Below, one piece after another: positions 1-13,700 of a stretch of 64,000 nt of DNA. Made by a program: the position numbers and the translations under genes. The stretch is from Lethocerus indicus (lineage: Eukaryota; Arthropoda; Insecta; Hemiptera; Belostomatidae): the NCBI GenBank assembly GCA_019843655.1, contig JACDQD010000005.1:7405575-7469574 (forward strand). Direction: 5' to 3'. Positions within the stretch are counted from its first letter, which is position 1. Each line of letters starts with the position of its first letter. Below the pieces are notes generated by a model, which saw only the letters and a list, made by a program, of their open reading frames with translations, did no database searches and was not told the DNA's origin.

Positions 1-47
1 GTAATAACATGTGTTCATCGGTCGCCCGTCTCCTATGCGTAGCGGGA

Positions 48-83
48 GGAGTGATAGCGGGGGGCGGAGTGATAGCGGGGGGC
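48..83. repeat. Two tandem copies of an 18-bp G-rich unit
   Basis: ggagtgatagcggggggc occurs at 48-65 and 66-83 exactly, with a degenerate third start after it. The G-runs could allow quadruplex formation on the plus strand. Confidence 0.9.
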
Positions 84-90
84 GGAAGGG

Positions 91-3000
91 AGTGATGTTG
101 GGGGAGGCAGAGTTCGTGACTGAGGGCAGTTTGTCCCGTGGCCTCCGCCGCACTGATTCGGCCGGCAAGATTTACGGTGCCAGGTATTTAGCCCAATCCG
201 CCGTCCCACCCCCGGCACCGTTCCGGGTTCAACTTTTCAACTTATTTAACTCGTGTCTCTAATGGCCGTTTCGCCGGCGGGACGGCCGCTGCAACTTTGT
301 TGACCTGCAAGTTTGCAGGGGAAATTCTAAAATTATTCCAGCGAAAGATTATATATACGCCTATTAACAAAGGCAATCGATTATACGCCGGCGGGCAGTA
401 TGAAAACAAGACCACGCAAATCAAATGAGAGAACTAACTTGAGGACTAGATACAACAATCCCGAACGGTGACTTTGTCATGGTAATGCCATAATAATAAT
501 CTACCTATCCGACTGATCTTCTACATATTACGCTATTTTAAGTTACTTTATATTTGTTAACTATTAAAATTTCTTTTAGCAGACCTAGATAGCTATGATA
601 CCTGATTATTCATAACACAATAATCCATACTGTTATTAAACAGTGTGATATCAACTGATTATTAGATCACTGATATTTGTTACCAATTACCTGACGATAT
701 TTGATTAAGTCACAACTTGTGAAATTATACAATAAGTAAAAATGACCCCAGTTTTTGTTTATTAAATTCCTCGATTCGCATACGAATATCTTTATATTAT
801 TGTATTAGCATGCCACTGTTCAAAAAATGGTTTCTTTACCAAGAGTATTTAGAATGTTTTGTAAAACACGCACAGTGCTCCGGGTATATAGATGTTTCTC
901 CCAGAGTGGAACAAGCAGTACAAGAGAGGGGATTGCTTAGAAACCTGTTACAGGTTAACATTTTAATGGCTGAGCCATGTCGCGGGCAAACTCCCGTTGT
1001 GTACCCCAAGCCAATACAGAAACGGAGACAACCTTCATTTCTACTCTCTGTCCGCTTCCTGCAGCTGGCCACTCGTCCTAGAGCCGTCGGCCAAAATTCA
1101 CTAAGGGGCATTCCACAGCTCGAGATAAACTCCTAGAGAGAAAGAGGTTTCTGACCCCTTATATACTGCCAGTCAATGCGCTATACAGAATGAGGAAAAC
1201 TTGTGTTTACCAGAGAGAACTTTACATACCAGAATGTACCGTTTGACCTGCCCAAACACTACGGCAAAGAACCGAGGAAAAATCCCATATCTGTCAATTA
1301 ATATATATCTAAGTATTAGATACCTAATTAAACTTTATTAATTGTTAATTGTGCTAGATTCTCTTATTTCAAAGGTTCAAGCAAATAGCTCGGGGTGGAA
1401 GCCAATTTAATCTCTATACAATATTTTACCTTGCATACTTCAAATTAACATATCTTAAAATACAACCATTGTACAGGATTAACTCAACCGTAAATACAAA
1501 CAAAACATATGCTCCAAAGAACATAAGGAGTGAACTAGTTGGATAAAAATAATGTAGAAAGCTTCTTTTTCAATTTATTGAGCCATATTTGTTTGAATAT
1601 ATATGTTTTATACAACAGTAAGCAACAGCACATGAATAATAGGACGCATGTAAATGATAAATGTCTGAAATAGTAGCCGTTATTCATTATTTTCTAAACC
1701 AACTGCACGCACACAGATCGCACGTTTGGTCGCTGTCCCCAAGACCGGTTTCGCCTTCATTAGGCGTATTCCATAAACGGAAGGTTCTTTACCTGCAACT
1801 ACAAGAGTACCGAGCCCAATGAAAAATGTTAGCCCAAATAATCGGCGAATTAAAAGACTTTTAACAATGATTTAATAGTCTACCTCATTTCATTTTCAAA
1901 TCTACCTTATTTCGCCTATTTAATACTAACCCGAAATTGTCTTAATGCATATGACCAGTACACGTTGTGAGTCACGAGGCTGATTGCGAAAGGCAACCGC
2001 TACCGCGAATATTGAAGACCCGATGTCTATCTATCAAAAGAGGAAAAGATTAATTGGAGCTACAGTGATAGTGCAAACAGGATGATTGATTGGGAGCCAA
2101 CAAACGAGAGTCCGCCGGTGTATTAATGGAACGTCATTAAGTGATTGAGCACAGGACCTACTAAAACCCAAACACGGTTAGGCTGGTGAGTCCGTATTTC
2201 CAACTTAAGCATCAACCTTACGTACATAAGAACAATTGAAAGTATAATTACCGGTGGAAAGGGTAGCTCAGGAAGTAACGACCAATAGAAAGTAGTGGCG
2301 ATGGACCCCTGAGCAATTTAGTCAATATTTACCAAATAAAAAAACTCAAAAGGTTTATTCGGGCTGAATACATCGAAATACAATACAACAAACATTTTAA
2401 CGGCATGGAATATGGCATGCAGTCAGGCGCCTCCCTATAAAAACAGCGGGCGTTAATAACCCGAGATTCAGATACGCCGCTATGACAAATTTATATTTAG
2501 AAACCAAGCTTTTAATTTATAATAGAAAACTGCACAGGCAATATATATTTCTGTAATATTCTGAAAACTCGGGAAGGGCTAAGGACAACGGTAGGGCAAA
2601 ATATATTTAATAGGGAAAGGTAAAAAGGAGAGGAATAGAGTGGCGGACTAGTGATGGAGATCGTGACGGAGGAAGGTTCTTCTTCTCGGTCTCCCCGGCT
2701 GTGTTGTTGCCGCCTTAATAGGAAACTGGCCCCCATTAGGTGCCATCGGCTAAAGGTCTCGTTAACCTTTGATTGTGACCGCACTGTCTCTTCCAACAAC
2801 TTCTCCGCTTCTCTTTCCCAGCCGATATTTGTATCGATAGCGCACCGGGAACAATGCCTTTTCCTCCTACACTTCCACAAATCCCCACCGATCTATTTGC
2901 TTATTCTAAGCCCATATAACTTATAGTTATATTCTTGAGCTAGGTGGAATATGCCTAACTTTTATATGCGCGCGCTTTTTCAACAAGATGAAATATATAA

Positions 3001-3184
3001 ATAAATATATATACACACATACATATACAGTTAGTTTATACATTATACTAAAATTTGTATACACACGAACACGCACATTATTATATACCTTAGATTTAGA
3101 CAATACGTTGTGTTAAAGTGCCTAAAAACCATTTTAGAAGTTCTTTCTTATAATATTATAAAATAAAGGATAATACATAAATTA

Positions 3185-3187
<3 letters not shown>
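91..3187. other. Non-coding desert, left edge
   Basis: No supportable gene. The longest open frames (about 108 codons at 810-1136 plus, 122 codons at 2512-2880 minus) show no domain, no codon-like composition and overlap frames on the other strand. Sequence is unique, CpG-containing and without recognisable transposon parts. Confidence 0.6.

Positions 3188-3249
<62 letters not shown>
3188..3249. repeat. (TA)n microsatellite
   Basis: 62 bp of pure TA dinucleotide running directly into a TG tract. Length is probably polymorphic. Confidence 0.98.

Positions 3250-3260
<11 letters not shown>
3249..3260. repeat. (TG)6 tract
   Basis: Six TG units at the right end of the (TA)n run, forming a compound microsatellite. 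Confidence 0.9.
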
Positions 3261-3261
<1 letters not shown>

Positions 3262-3411
3262 ATAATATATATTTTCTCCTTCCTCTAAAATAACCTCACG
3301 TGGGCTAATCTTGAAGCTAGAACTTGTGTTATAGGATTCGGTGGGATTCAACTAGCGAGCGGATTTGTACCTTGTTAAGCCTGTTCCCCTATCTTGTTAC
3401 AACCATAGGCA

Positions 3412-3478
3412 AATGGGGTGGCAAGCCTTTAGCAACACCGCTAGCACGTGCTCAGGTTCAAGCCGGTGCGACGCGATA
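3412..3478 (+). other. Weak tRNA-like sequence
   Basis: ggtggcaagcctttagc (A-box-like) is followed after about 35 bases by a B-box-like ggttcaagcc. The T-arm and acceptor stems do not pair. It may be a very old SINE fragment. Confidence 0.15.
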
Positions 3479-3919
3479 ATTTAAGCTTTTCCCACAGTAG
3501 TAAATCTTTTGTTTTATACGTGAAACGGCGGCTAGTAAAAATCGTTTCGGATGTAAGAACAATTTAAATAGCACAAACGATGTAAGCACTTCAGGCTACG
3601 TTGGCACAAAATGAAAGAAAAATGAGTATAAAACGAGTAAGGTTTATCCCTGAAAACTACCGGCCCAGATGTCAGTGAAATTTATATCATACAATAAGGA
3701 CCGAAATTAGACAAGAAGAATGATGACAAGAGCAGTCGCAAAAACAGTACGTCTCATTGAATAATTATTAGCTACGCTGTACACTGAAGTATACACAAAT
3801 ATTTTTCAAGCAGTTTGCTAGGTATAAGATTACGGCACTTATTCACAATTTCTGGAGCAGGCGGTGAACACGCTGTTAAACACTGGATCCATTCGCCCGC
3901 ACTCGCTCAGTTTCCGATA

Positions 3920-3957
3920 ATTCACGTTCGCCTTCGGCGACGAAACCGAGCGTGAAT
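3920..3957. other. Compound hairpin
   Basis: Outer stem attcacg/cgtgaat (3920-3926, 3951-3957) encloses an inner tcgcc/ggcga stem with a three-base loop. Short; may be chance. Confidence 0.4.
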
Positions 3958-6900
3958 TCTTCTAAGAGACACGGATCAGATTTTAATATCCGGTAGTCGA
4001 AAGGGTCGCTGCCTTTTCATTTCACGATCGCGGTATAAAATTGGAAAAATATTTTCATAGTGAAAACTTTTCAAGTTGGGTCTTTGACAGCGACTCTTGT
4101 CGGTGACTTTTACACAGAGTCCGTACGTTATTACATATTTTTTTGTTTTTCAATATTCTTACATCTATCCTACATCATAATATCAAAATCGACAACGTAA
4201 ATTAACTAGTGCCGGTGATTAACCAGTAAAATACTACTGTAGTCGTATAACCTAATGTGATAGAGTAGTATGACGAAGATTGTTTCATTAAATGCTGAAA
4301 TTTTATCTGTAGATTTTTAAATTAATAGTTCTTTTACCAATGTAGTACGTATTCACAAATGATGTCAATCCGTGAGTAAATTTTACAATGATAATATTTC
4401 TCTATTAAAAAATATTTTAAATCGATTTTCAAATAGAATAATAATCAATCTTTCTGTTTCATTGCCGCATGATAACTAAAACTGGGTTTAATTGTGATGC
4501 CCACAACGACAATTGGAAAATTAAATACAATAAATAAATTAGCACCGTTATTGAATATCTCGAGTTATGTCACCTTATCTGTTATTCAATTTCAAATTTG
4601 CCGTCAAGGAATGTTCACAGATAAAATTGATGGCGTTGAAATAACAGAAATTTGATTGCCAAACTTGTAGAAATCGATGGGCCTATCTCAGACAGAGTCT
4701 GGTCGAAGTTCTGCGCCAGTACAATATATAATTACCGTATTTTGTTTTTATCAAACAGTTGTCGACGTTGGAAATTAATGATCTTTTTAGTCGTTTTCCT
4801 TTTTTCTACGTTATTATAGGTCACTCTCGGCGGTGACTGCCGGTACCGCCACCATAGCGGGGTCTTTTGTTGTTATTTCCTTATTTAATTTGAAGGGCGG
4901 CACGCAAGTTGGCGCTTCGTCAGACATTATTTTGTTTCCCCTTTTTTTTACGAGCATTGTAAGGTTTCCCGGGTAATTGACGGCCGCGGAATATTAGTAA
5001 TTTATACACTAATAGCTGCCGGTGGTTATCCGTCCCGGTTTTTCCTTATTTATATTCTGAATTATATCGTAATTGGAAACTGTTAGCGATCGTATTTCCT
5101 CCGGTTGTTTATTGCGTTATTAAGACGTCACTGGAAAGTCCGCGATTCGCCTACACAATTTAAAGTTCTACCTTCTGAACTTGGATCTTCATATTTCGTA
5201 CTGGCATGATTTTCTTGCTTTTTTGATTGACATACAAATTATGACCTAGGCAGATAATAGATAAAGCACGGATTCGAAAATTAAAGAAGAATTAGGACAT
5301 TATTGTCCTGAACTGTAAACGTGACGATGAGTGCATATAGATGGTATACTAACACGGCGAAACCATTCCACACCCCCAACGTACACCACACAAAACCGCA
5401 AGGTAAGCGACTTTACAGACGTATACTTCGTTTGAAAGATAACGATCTAAGGCTAGAGAACAAGTTACTGTTATACAAATCAGATAAAACCGATATGGAC
5501 ATAAAGAACTAGACTTACGACAGGAGTAACCCAGCATTCCAATTGCGTAAGTGTGTGTAGATATCGTTAGGAAAAATCACTAACAACTCCCTTTTATGTT
5601 ACCTATTATACTCCACATGCTGACTTCTATGTTCCTTTTGTATCCTGATACAACTCGTATAGTAACTCCTTAGGTTACATTGTTGCCCATTCCTCTATTT
5701 AACCGATTGCACAATTTCTATTATAATATGGACCTAGGAATGTTTATTTATTGGCTGAGTTTTTATTGATCTGAAACCAAATTATTCCATCATTTTATAT
5801 TTCTCGTAATTAAAGGTATAAATTAACCCGAGTCGAGGAAGCGGTGAGCCGATTAGGGGACTATCATCAGCATTCAAAGTCAATCCGGTACGCCCTTCAC
5901 CCACCACGTCGGTTTAAAAATAAATAAAATGATATATTTTTGTCCACACGAGGCTGACTCTACATATAGTATAAGACCGCAATGCAGTAGTTATTATTTT
6001 ACTGCAACTCGCCTATACAGTTCATTTCTTGTCACAATTTAAACTGAACACTTATTTAAGAGACAAAAAGGGGCGATGTACACGCGATAAGAACAACTAC
6101 CCTAATTTGTTCCAAACTACTATGTAAATCTATTGACGTACAAAAGTCACAGATTATGCATGCAACGCATATGTCGTTCTTCAAGAATGAATCGGATATG
6201 TAAAAGAGGGGAGAAGGCGGGGGACGGAATAGGGCAAGCGTTTTCGGCCCCTTCGATGGTGACATTACAGACAACTGGAGTCCCGAAAATGGAGCTTTTA
6301 GACGTCGAAGAATATTGCGGCCATGTTATGAGGCGAACCCGTAGTTACAACTTCACTGGCAATCCTGATCCACAAACGTTACTTTTTATATTGGCTCGAT
6401 CGTGAATGCTATCGTCGGCGATCGTAATAATCTTGTTGGTATTTTTTTCCGAATGATTCAAATCGAGATCGTGCTTACCTTCCACCAATTCCACCAATTT
6501 ATTTTCCCGGAAGGTTTATAACAGTTTCCTTTAAACTTCAAAACCAGAACAATATTTAGGTTAAAATTATGGCGCGCCCATCTACGCTTATAAAAGCAAA
6601 ACGATGTCCACTGAACATGAAATATTCCATTCAATAACAGATAAAAAAACAGATAAATAAAGTCTTTATAAAAATACCAGGATAAATTTGATCCCTCTGG
6701 ACGCATTTTATATTCAGTAAATTTACAAATTTCACCTTTATCAGACGATTCAGAAGGAAGCTACACCTTCAGTAAACCGTGTAAATGGTCCATAGGAAAG
6801 TCAGAGAAAAGTTTCGGGAAGTGTTATATTTATTAAAATATTTAAAAACATAATGAAAAAAACGGAGGTAAGCGGCACTAATGTGTAATGTAAGTAATTT

Positions 6901-7700
6901 CCGTGGTAAGCTCGCTGAAAAAAGGGAAGTAAGTGTCACTGCGACAACAAAGAATGGTGATTACGTTTTTAACACGTGTAGGAAATGCTCTGACGCGATA
7001 GTAATTTCCTCAAAAGAATAAAAAACAAGAGGAAGCACGACTTTCATCATGTTTTCACTTCTTACTTTCTCATTGTTATGACGTCGTATAACACCTTTTT
7101 TACGACGTATTTTCTCCGTCAACGCACATAGTAAATTAAGAACGAGTTTTATTACGCTTTATCAACATTTAAAATTTTATTTTGTGCGTTATGGCACTTT
7201 CCTTTTCGCTTCATTTTCTAATACGCAGGTATAGGAGATGTTTTTCACAGTAGAATTCACGAAAAACATGCAGAATGAAGCCAGTGCATTATGTGTTATT
7301 AAAGATGCTCTAACAACTAATGTCCCGAAAGGGTACAATAATCGTAACAGGTGGGTATGTCTGTCATAAACTTACCCACCGCAACTTATTCTTGCGGCTC
7401 ACTCTTCTCGCGTTTCAACGCAGTGAAGTTTACAAACGCGGCTTCAGCCTGCTTTTGGGAGGAGTTAATTTAATAAGGCATTAAAACGACCTAAATTTTA
7501 GAACAAAAGAAGTGCTAATGTAAGGGGCCAAGAAAGAAAAGGACAAGGATGAAGAAAATGTGCGCGATCATCATAATGGTGGAAGGGCCACTTGTGACGG
7601 ACTGAAAACAAGGCCCCCACCATCCCCCAAAGGGTGGGCCGGACGTGTCACAGCACAATAGACTTGTCCGGGACAATACGGCAGGAAACAGCCTACTCTG

Positions 7701-7721
7701 GAGAGAGGGAGAGAGAGAGAG
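7701..7721 (+). repeat. (GA)n-rich purine tract
   Basis: gagagaggga followed by five GA units and a final g, a short interrupted GA microsatellite. Confidence 0.85.
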
Positions 7722-9544
7722 CCCCCTTTCCCCTATCAAAGGCTAACTCTTGTATCGAAGGAGCAAAGCTTCTTTTGGACCAAAAATGCCCAAAAGACGG
7801 CCCGCAGCAATCCTCAACCACACACATTTAAAAAAAAATTAATGGACAACTCCTTCGATTCTGTTCGCTTGTATCAGATCAAATTCAGAGAGTTAGAGTT
7901 CATATCTGTCACAGTCCACGGTGTTGTATACGTGCTCTATCGGGCTTGTCGAGGAAGTAGCCCGGGCCTTGATGGCTATTCACGCACATAACGTAGCTGC
8001 CATATTCAAACATCTCTCGCATGAGCTATTTCACGTATCGCAGAAAGAGAAATTATAATTCGCACATAGAACCGGCTACACGAATCTGTCAAATTTCTAT
8101 TTGGATTAAAATTATTAATTACCTGGTACATTTTTTTAGAATGTACTGTAAATATCAATGGCGTATAAGAAACCGTAGTAGACACTAGAACATTATTTAT
8201 AATCAATGTGAACACTATACTGATGGAACAAAGTTCTGAAAAATTAAGACCCTATACTTCACAACCGAAAATAAGAAGGAAAGTTGATTAAAATTTTAAA
8301 CTGGCTAAAATACTTTCTAGCTACTAATCTGCATAAACAGTGGATTTCGAAGTTAGTTAAACTGATAATTACGTAAATATGTATCTTAAATGTTTTAATT
8401 ACTTACTAGGGCGTAGGTAGAATCGCACAATGCAGGAGTTTTTATTGCAATAACTCACCTGAAACAAAAATATAAAATGTTATATTCTAGAATGATGAAC
8501 ATGCTCTTATCATATTCTCAATTAAATCATGGGTTAATAACAATTCATACATTCACACAGATAATGACATGAAATCACGCGACGAATAATCTTAATTTAA
8601 CGTACATATTTCAAGTAGTACATATCTAGCACGATCAAGGCCATACACCATTATTCCATGTAATAGGCCCGGGGTGATCTCATAAGGACGCTGGAAGGAA
8701 AAGCGGTACAGAAAATAGGCGCAGATCTTAAACTCTCCAATTACAGCAACCTCCGCGGAAGCACGCCTTGTGCCGATAGGCAAATTTACTATGATAATTC
8801 GGCAGACGATTTTGAAGAACCGTGGGCCTACTTCCCCTTTTCCTTTCCCTACGGGGCTTTCTCGGCCTATCCCGAAAGCCTCCCCTTGATATCTGATGAA
8901 ACTAGCCCTCGCACGAGCCATTAGCCCTGCCCCAGATCAATGCCCAATTACTCCCAATCACGCCACAGCGTACAGCGCCGACCCTTACTTATTGAACAAG
9001 AAGCCGGCGATGCAAATGCCTCCACGAACGAGCACATACATGCACACGGCGTCTCGTATAATAACCTACACGAAAAATTACAGGCTCTGACAATGCGATT
9101 CTGAAATCGCGATACAAGTTAAATTTCCTTATAAATAACAAAATCTAAATACAAAAACCTCCCCCCCCCCATAACGCTAGTTTCCCCATAGCCATTACTT
9201 TTGTACGCCCCGGAAGAACCCGGGGTCATTGACTGCGGGACTCGACTCTAAACGAGGATAAAAAATCAATTATTTGTGCAATTAATGTTATAGTCAATTT
9301 CACATACTGAAATAAGTGCCGGGAAAATTTCTTGTAAATTACTAATAATTTTCTGTTAGAATATTCCTGAATAATTTAATTCACCCACGGTAGCTCTTGC
9401 CAATTGTTTCTAATCCCTATTCTCATTATATATGAATGGGAAAGCAGTTCCTTACCGACGACCTACCCTATTGAAATCTCGCGGATTTTCTGGAGTTACA
9501 TGACCTCCAGTGAATATCAATTGAAATTTACAATTGGCAGAAAG

Positions 9545-9597
9545 GTAACGAGCTAGTGGTAATACTCGGGCTCGACTCCCGGTCGCGGAGTCGTTAC
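9545..9597 (+). mobile_element. Short tRNA-like three-way structure
   Basis: Outer stem gtaac/gttac (9545-9549, 9593-9597) encloses a D-arm-like stem gag/ctc around ctagtggtaata and a hairpin gactcc/ggagtc (9574-9579, 9587-9592) with a seven-base loop. gctagtggtaa and ggctcgactcc resemble A- and B-boxes, but there is no room for an anticodon arm. It may be a compressed SINE head or a chance fold. Confidence 0.3.
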
Positions 9598-10691
9598 GTC
9601 ATTCAGTCAACTGAAAATTCGATCGAGGTTGAAATTCCCCCGAAACGTCTTCGAAATTCAAATCAGTGGTTCTTCCAAAAGGTCTGGTTCACGCAAAAGA
9701 GCAGCTAATAAGCCCACAGAAAATCGAACCCGTCCCCCTCGTTAAATTCCGCAATATTCTACAGAATACAATGCAAAACCTTATTTTAACCTTGTACGTC
9801 AGGGATGTTTTGCAGTGACCGATTTTGATAAAAAATAATAAATCTGATCCACTCAGAAATTATTAAATCACGGTTGAACTAGGAATGGCGACAGTATACT
9901 GGGCGTAAAACTGAAAATATAAACATTTTTCAAATTGTTTTTACAGCATAAATGTAACATGGTGAAATACATTCTGAGCGTATGACCAACAAGCCAAGTT
10001 ATATCAAATCCAAATTGATATTAATATAAACAAATACCAAAACTGGAATGTATTCGACGGCGGCTACTAAAACAATCATTAAAAAATGCAGAAAGCCAAT
10101 ACTAAAAAACTAAACCGTCATTTTCTTGCACGCGACTGTTTTCTCAGTTCTGGATATTAGCAATTTTTAGTTTGAATATTCAGTCGATAAAACCTGTGAT
10201 TCGCAGAAACTTCAATCGTTTAAAACGAACTTCTCGAAAGTCCTTCTAACATTCACTCACATGAATTAAAAAAATCGCTTCTAACATTCGCTGTATTTCA
10301 GAAATGTACAGATAAGTACTTATTCCAGCTAGTTTGGCAATATATATAGTGATAGTGATATATATAGTGATGGTGCTGTCCCAGGAAACTGCATCGGAAT
10401 CCAGCATGACTGAGTATTATATTAGCATACATACTCAAGGCGAGAACCTGTAGCCGACCCGTATATGGCAAACAGAAGAAACAAAATTCTCGCGACCAGA
10501 TACCTATTCTTTATGCATTAACGTATTTTGAGTTTGTACTGATAAATTATGTTTTATATTTCAATGCTTCTATAATTTCTAAGGTTTAAATACGATAAAA
10601 CGGTCTACCGGAATAATGGTAGAAGAATCTTTTATCCACCTTGAGAAACCAAGTATTCCGGTGTAAATCTTTTAATACCGGGAAAAAGAGG

Positions 10692-10750
10692 TTCCCCTTT
10701 TTTTGTCTCTCCCTTTTTCTCTCTTTCTCATCTCCTCTGCTCCTCCTTTC
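10692..10750 (+). repeat. Pyrimidine-rich tract
   Basis: About 59 bp almost entirely C and T ending cctcctttcag. It looks like a strong polypyrimidine tract plus 3' splice site, but the sequence after it is not convincingly coding. Confidence 0.6.
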
Positions 10751-13700
10751 AGAGATGAAATTGTTAAACAACTCGGGTTCCTGTTTCTGGGGGCCGCCTC
10801 CGCCGGAACTTTTATTTCCTTTGAAAATCCCAAATCGATTTCCGTTTCGGGTTGCTGAGGCCGGGTGGGGAACCTTGAGGCCCGAGGAATGCTTTCTTGA
10901 TTTTTACCTTTGCCGGGGCGGGGGAAAAAAATATGCTTCCAGCCGTGTCCTCTGCTCCCCGTCTGTAATCCCGTTTCAATTCGTAGGAATGAATTTGGAC
11001 CATTGTTCGCATAGAGTCTGATTCTCAGGCCCCCCCCCACAAACACTTATGTTTTTTTTCGTAGAAATGTCTCCAAATAAGTCCCCGCCGCGACATCGAA
11101 CGGTGTCGTGAATTTTCGCAAACGTTTGAAGATGAAATTCATTTCGCCCCTTTTAAGACTTCCAGTCGCGTGCAAATGCAAAGAAATATTTTACGGTTTC
11201 GATTCACTTGGTGCCACCTGAATGTTTTGGGAAATACTCGTTACTGAGTTAATAATATATATGCCTCATCCCAAATTTGTTTTACATTATTCATTAATTT
11301 TTTCCCAAGAAACTAACGTAGCGTGTCAACTGCATTCTATAGTTGGGAATTAAAACACAAATCAACGTTTAAAATTGATAACGTAACAAGTTTTAAAGTA
11401 CAATCTCAGCGAAATAATTTCAGAATGTCACATTTTACAAATCTCTACTCCGCTCAGAACTTTTTTTTATCACAAACATAAATAGTAGATTTTTTATAAA
11501 TATTTCATATAGTGTATACAATAGAATATATTGTTCTGTGAACAGACACGCCAATAGCTCTACCAACCAAGTGTCCCAATAAATAACTAATTACTTGAAA
11601 TTTTACACTTATAATGGAAACTTAGCTCGTTCTAATTTCAAATATAGAAGAATTTATTAAATTGCTTTTACTTGGAATGAAGAAAACTTTACTTAAAGTC
11701 TACGACTGAAATATTTTAACTAAGAAAATCCAATTTGGTTTCCATGGCTGGATAAAGGAATAATGTACTAAATGAAAGTCAATTAACTAAATTACTCGCC
11801 TACAGGTACTGAGATGTAAATTGATTCCATTTCCGAGTTCACGGTCGTAAGCGGCTACCGAAAGCTGATAGAAGTGCGACATGTATAATGGGTTGAACAA
11901 GCGCTTTTCCATTCTAATTAAATGTGCGTAAGCGAACCCATAAATAGGGACGGGACGAATTGCAACCCTCCACTCCCTCCACGTCCACCCAATAATGACC
12001 ACTATACCCTCCGATAGATTATCCCCGTTATTATTTTCAGATTAGCGGTCACACGCGCGCTTCCGCACGCATTCGGCCAGTGCGCAATTCGAAATGAATT
12101 TACAGAGCTATTCCGAAAAACTATTTTCGGAATTTGTATCGATCCCAATAAATTTATCTCCCGGCAAATACCGGCCGGGAATGCTGAAAAATAAAATGAT
12201 GTAGTACCGCTGAAGTAAACTACATTTCCGCTCATACTAATCTGTTAATATACAAATACAAGGACTTTAAAGGTACAGAGCGCCTGACGTTTTAAAATGA
12301 ATTTATTATGTTTATTCCCACCCTAAAGTAGATCTTCCCTGGATCTTCTTTTTGATACTACTTGTATTCTTATTACCAGTTATCTCGGTAAGAAATAAAC
12401 CTTCAAACGTATCTCGAATGGAAGATAAATTCGTAATACATATGTCTGTATGTGTCCCATTAAACCCCGTATCGTTTTCGACTCAGAATAGTACACTGTT
12501 GTGGATAATTACAGAAGAAGATAATAAAAAAAACCATTTGTCAGCAATTATCAGCAAATAATCAGTTTTAATACCTCTATAATCCCTTAACTACCGAATC
12601 CTCGGGTCAACAGACTCTGAGATAAAATACGAGGTCGGTGCAAATCAACCTACCTACTCTTCTTAGTATAACAATGAAATGTGTATGGTTACTAATGTTT
12701 TTATGGTAGCATATTAAAATATTAATCGACCATAATCTTAACGAATAATAGTAAATATTAACTAATTAAGGCCAGTAAGTGCAGTTACCAATCTAACTTT
12801 AAAATAGACAACCTGAAATATGGTTTATATGAGAGCATCTGCACCTTTATCGTTGCGGCTCTTGATGCCAACGTATTGGAAACTACGCAGCCGTTATTTG
12901 TATGGCGTAAGACGCTGACGAAACACTTGAACGAATTTAATATTTGAATTTGAAGAGCCGAACCGTGAACACGGATTGGCAATAAATCCGGCGAACATAA
13001 AACCTGGGTCGGGGCCGGGGGTGATTTACAGGGCCATCGCACCCCGACTCATAAATCTGGCCCCGACGGCCGGCATTAACGCATCACCGGAGATGATCGG
13101 CCGGCCTACCGAGAACGCACAATACTCCCCCACATCCATACGTACTGATGATTCACCTTCGGGATCGCGGTAAAAAAAAACATGTCGAGAACAAACACGC
13201 ATGTCGGGGATATCATAAAACAAAAGTCGTTCCGATGACTATAAAAAAAATTATATTTCAGTAAATCAGAAATATAATAAATTCATGGTTTAATTATAGA
13301 CGTACGTAATTATCGACCATATGGAATTCCTATAAAAATTACATGTATCAAAAGTAAAGAATTTTTGTAAAGCGATATTTATTAGACGCATTGAAAAGTA
13401 GTCTTTAACGTTACGATTAAGTTAGATGTTTTTTCTAAGTGTTGTTTCATGGATTCTTCGTTAATGTGTTATATTTGTTTAATTCTTCTGTCTTTAAATA
13501 TTCATCTTTGTTCCTCATATTTTTTGCACTCTTCAAGAAAGTGCGATACTGTTACGGTTGTCCTAAAAAGTGATGGGGTTAAAGCGCGGCTCAGTGTCTG
13601 GATCAGGGCTTGCACGTGGCTGTTTCCTGCTGTGATAACCAAATTTTTCTTTTGGTTTTATTTTGTCCAGTTTGTTTCGGGTCAAAATTCACCATTAGAG

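Larger units (their letters stand above)
3263..9544. other. Non-coding desert segment
   Basis: No exon I can defend. It contains a compound hairpin at 3920-3957 (attcacg/cgtgaat outside, cgcc/ggcg inside), a doubled ttccaccaa near 6480, a purine tract at 7701-7721, and a run of ten C at 9161-9170. The longest frame, 109 codons at 8592-8921 minus, has no recognisable motif. Confidence 0.6.

Noticed and set aside
3148..3351. Ile-Tyr repeat open frame
   Set aside because: Translation of the (TA)n microsatellite; the frame at 52836-53024 is the same artefact.
10641..11046. Overlapping frames of about 125 codons on both strands
   Set aside because: They are built on a pyrimidine tract and homopolymer runs, and both strands are equally open, which indicates composition rather than coding.
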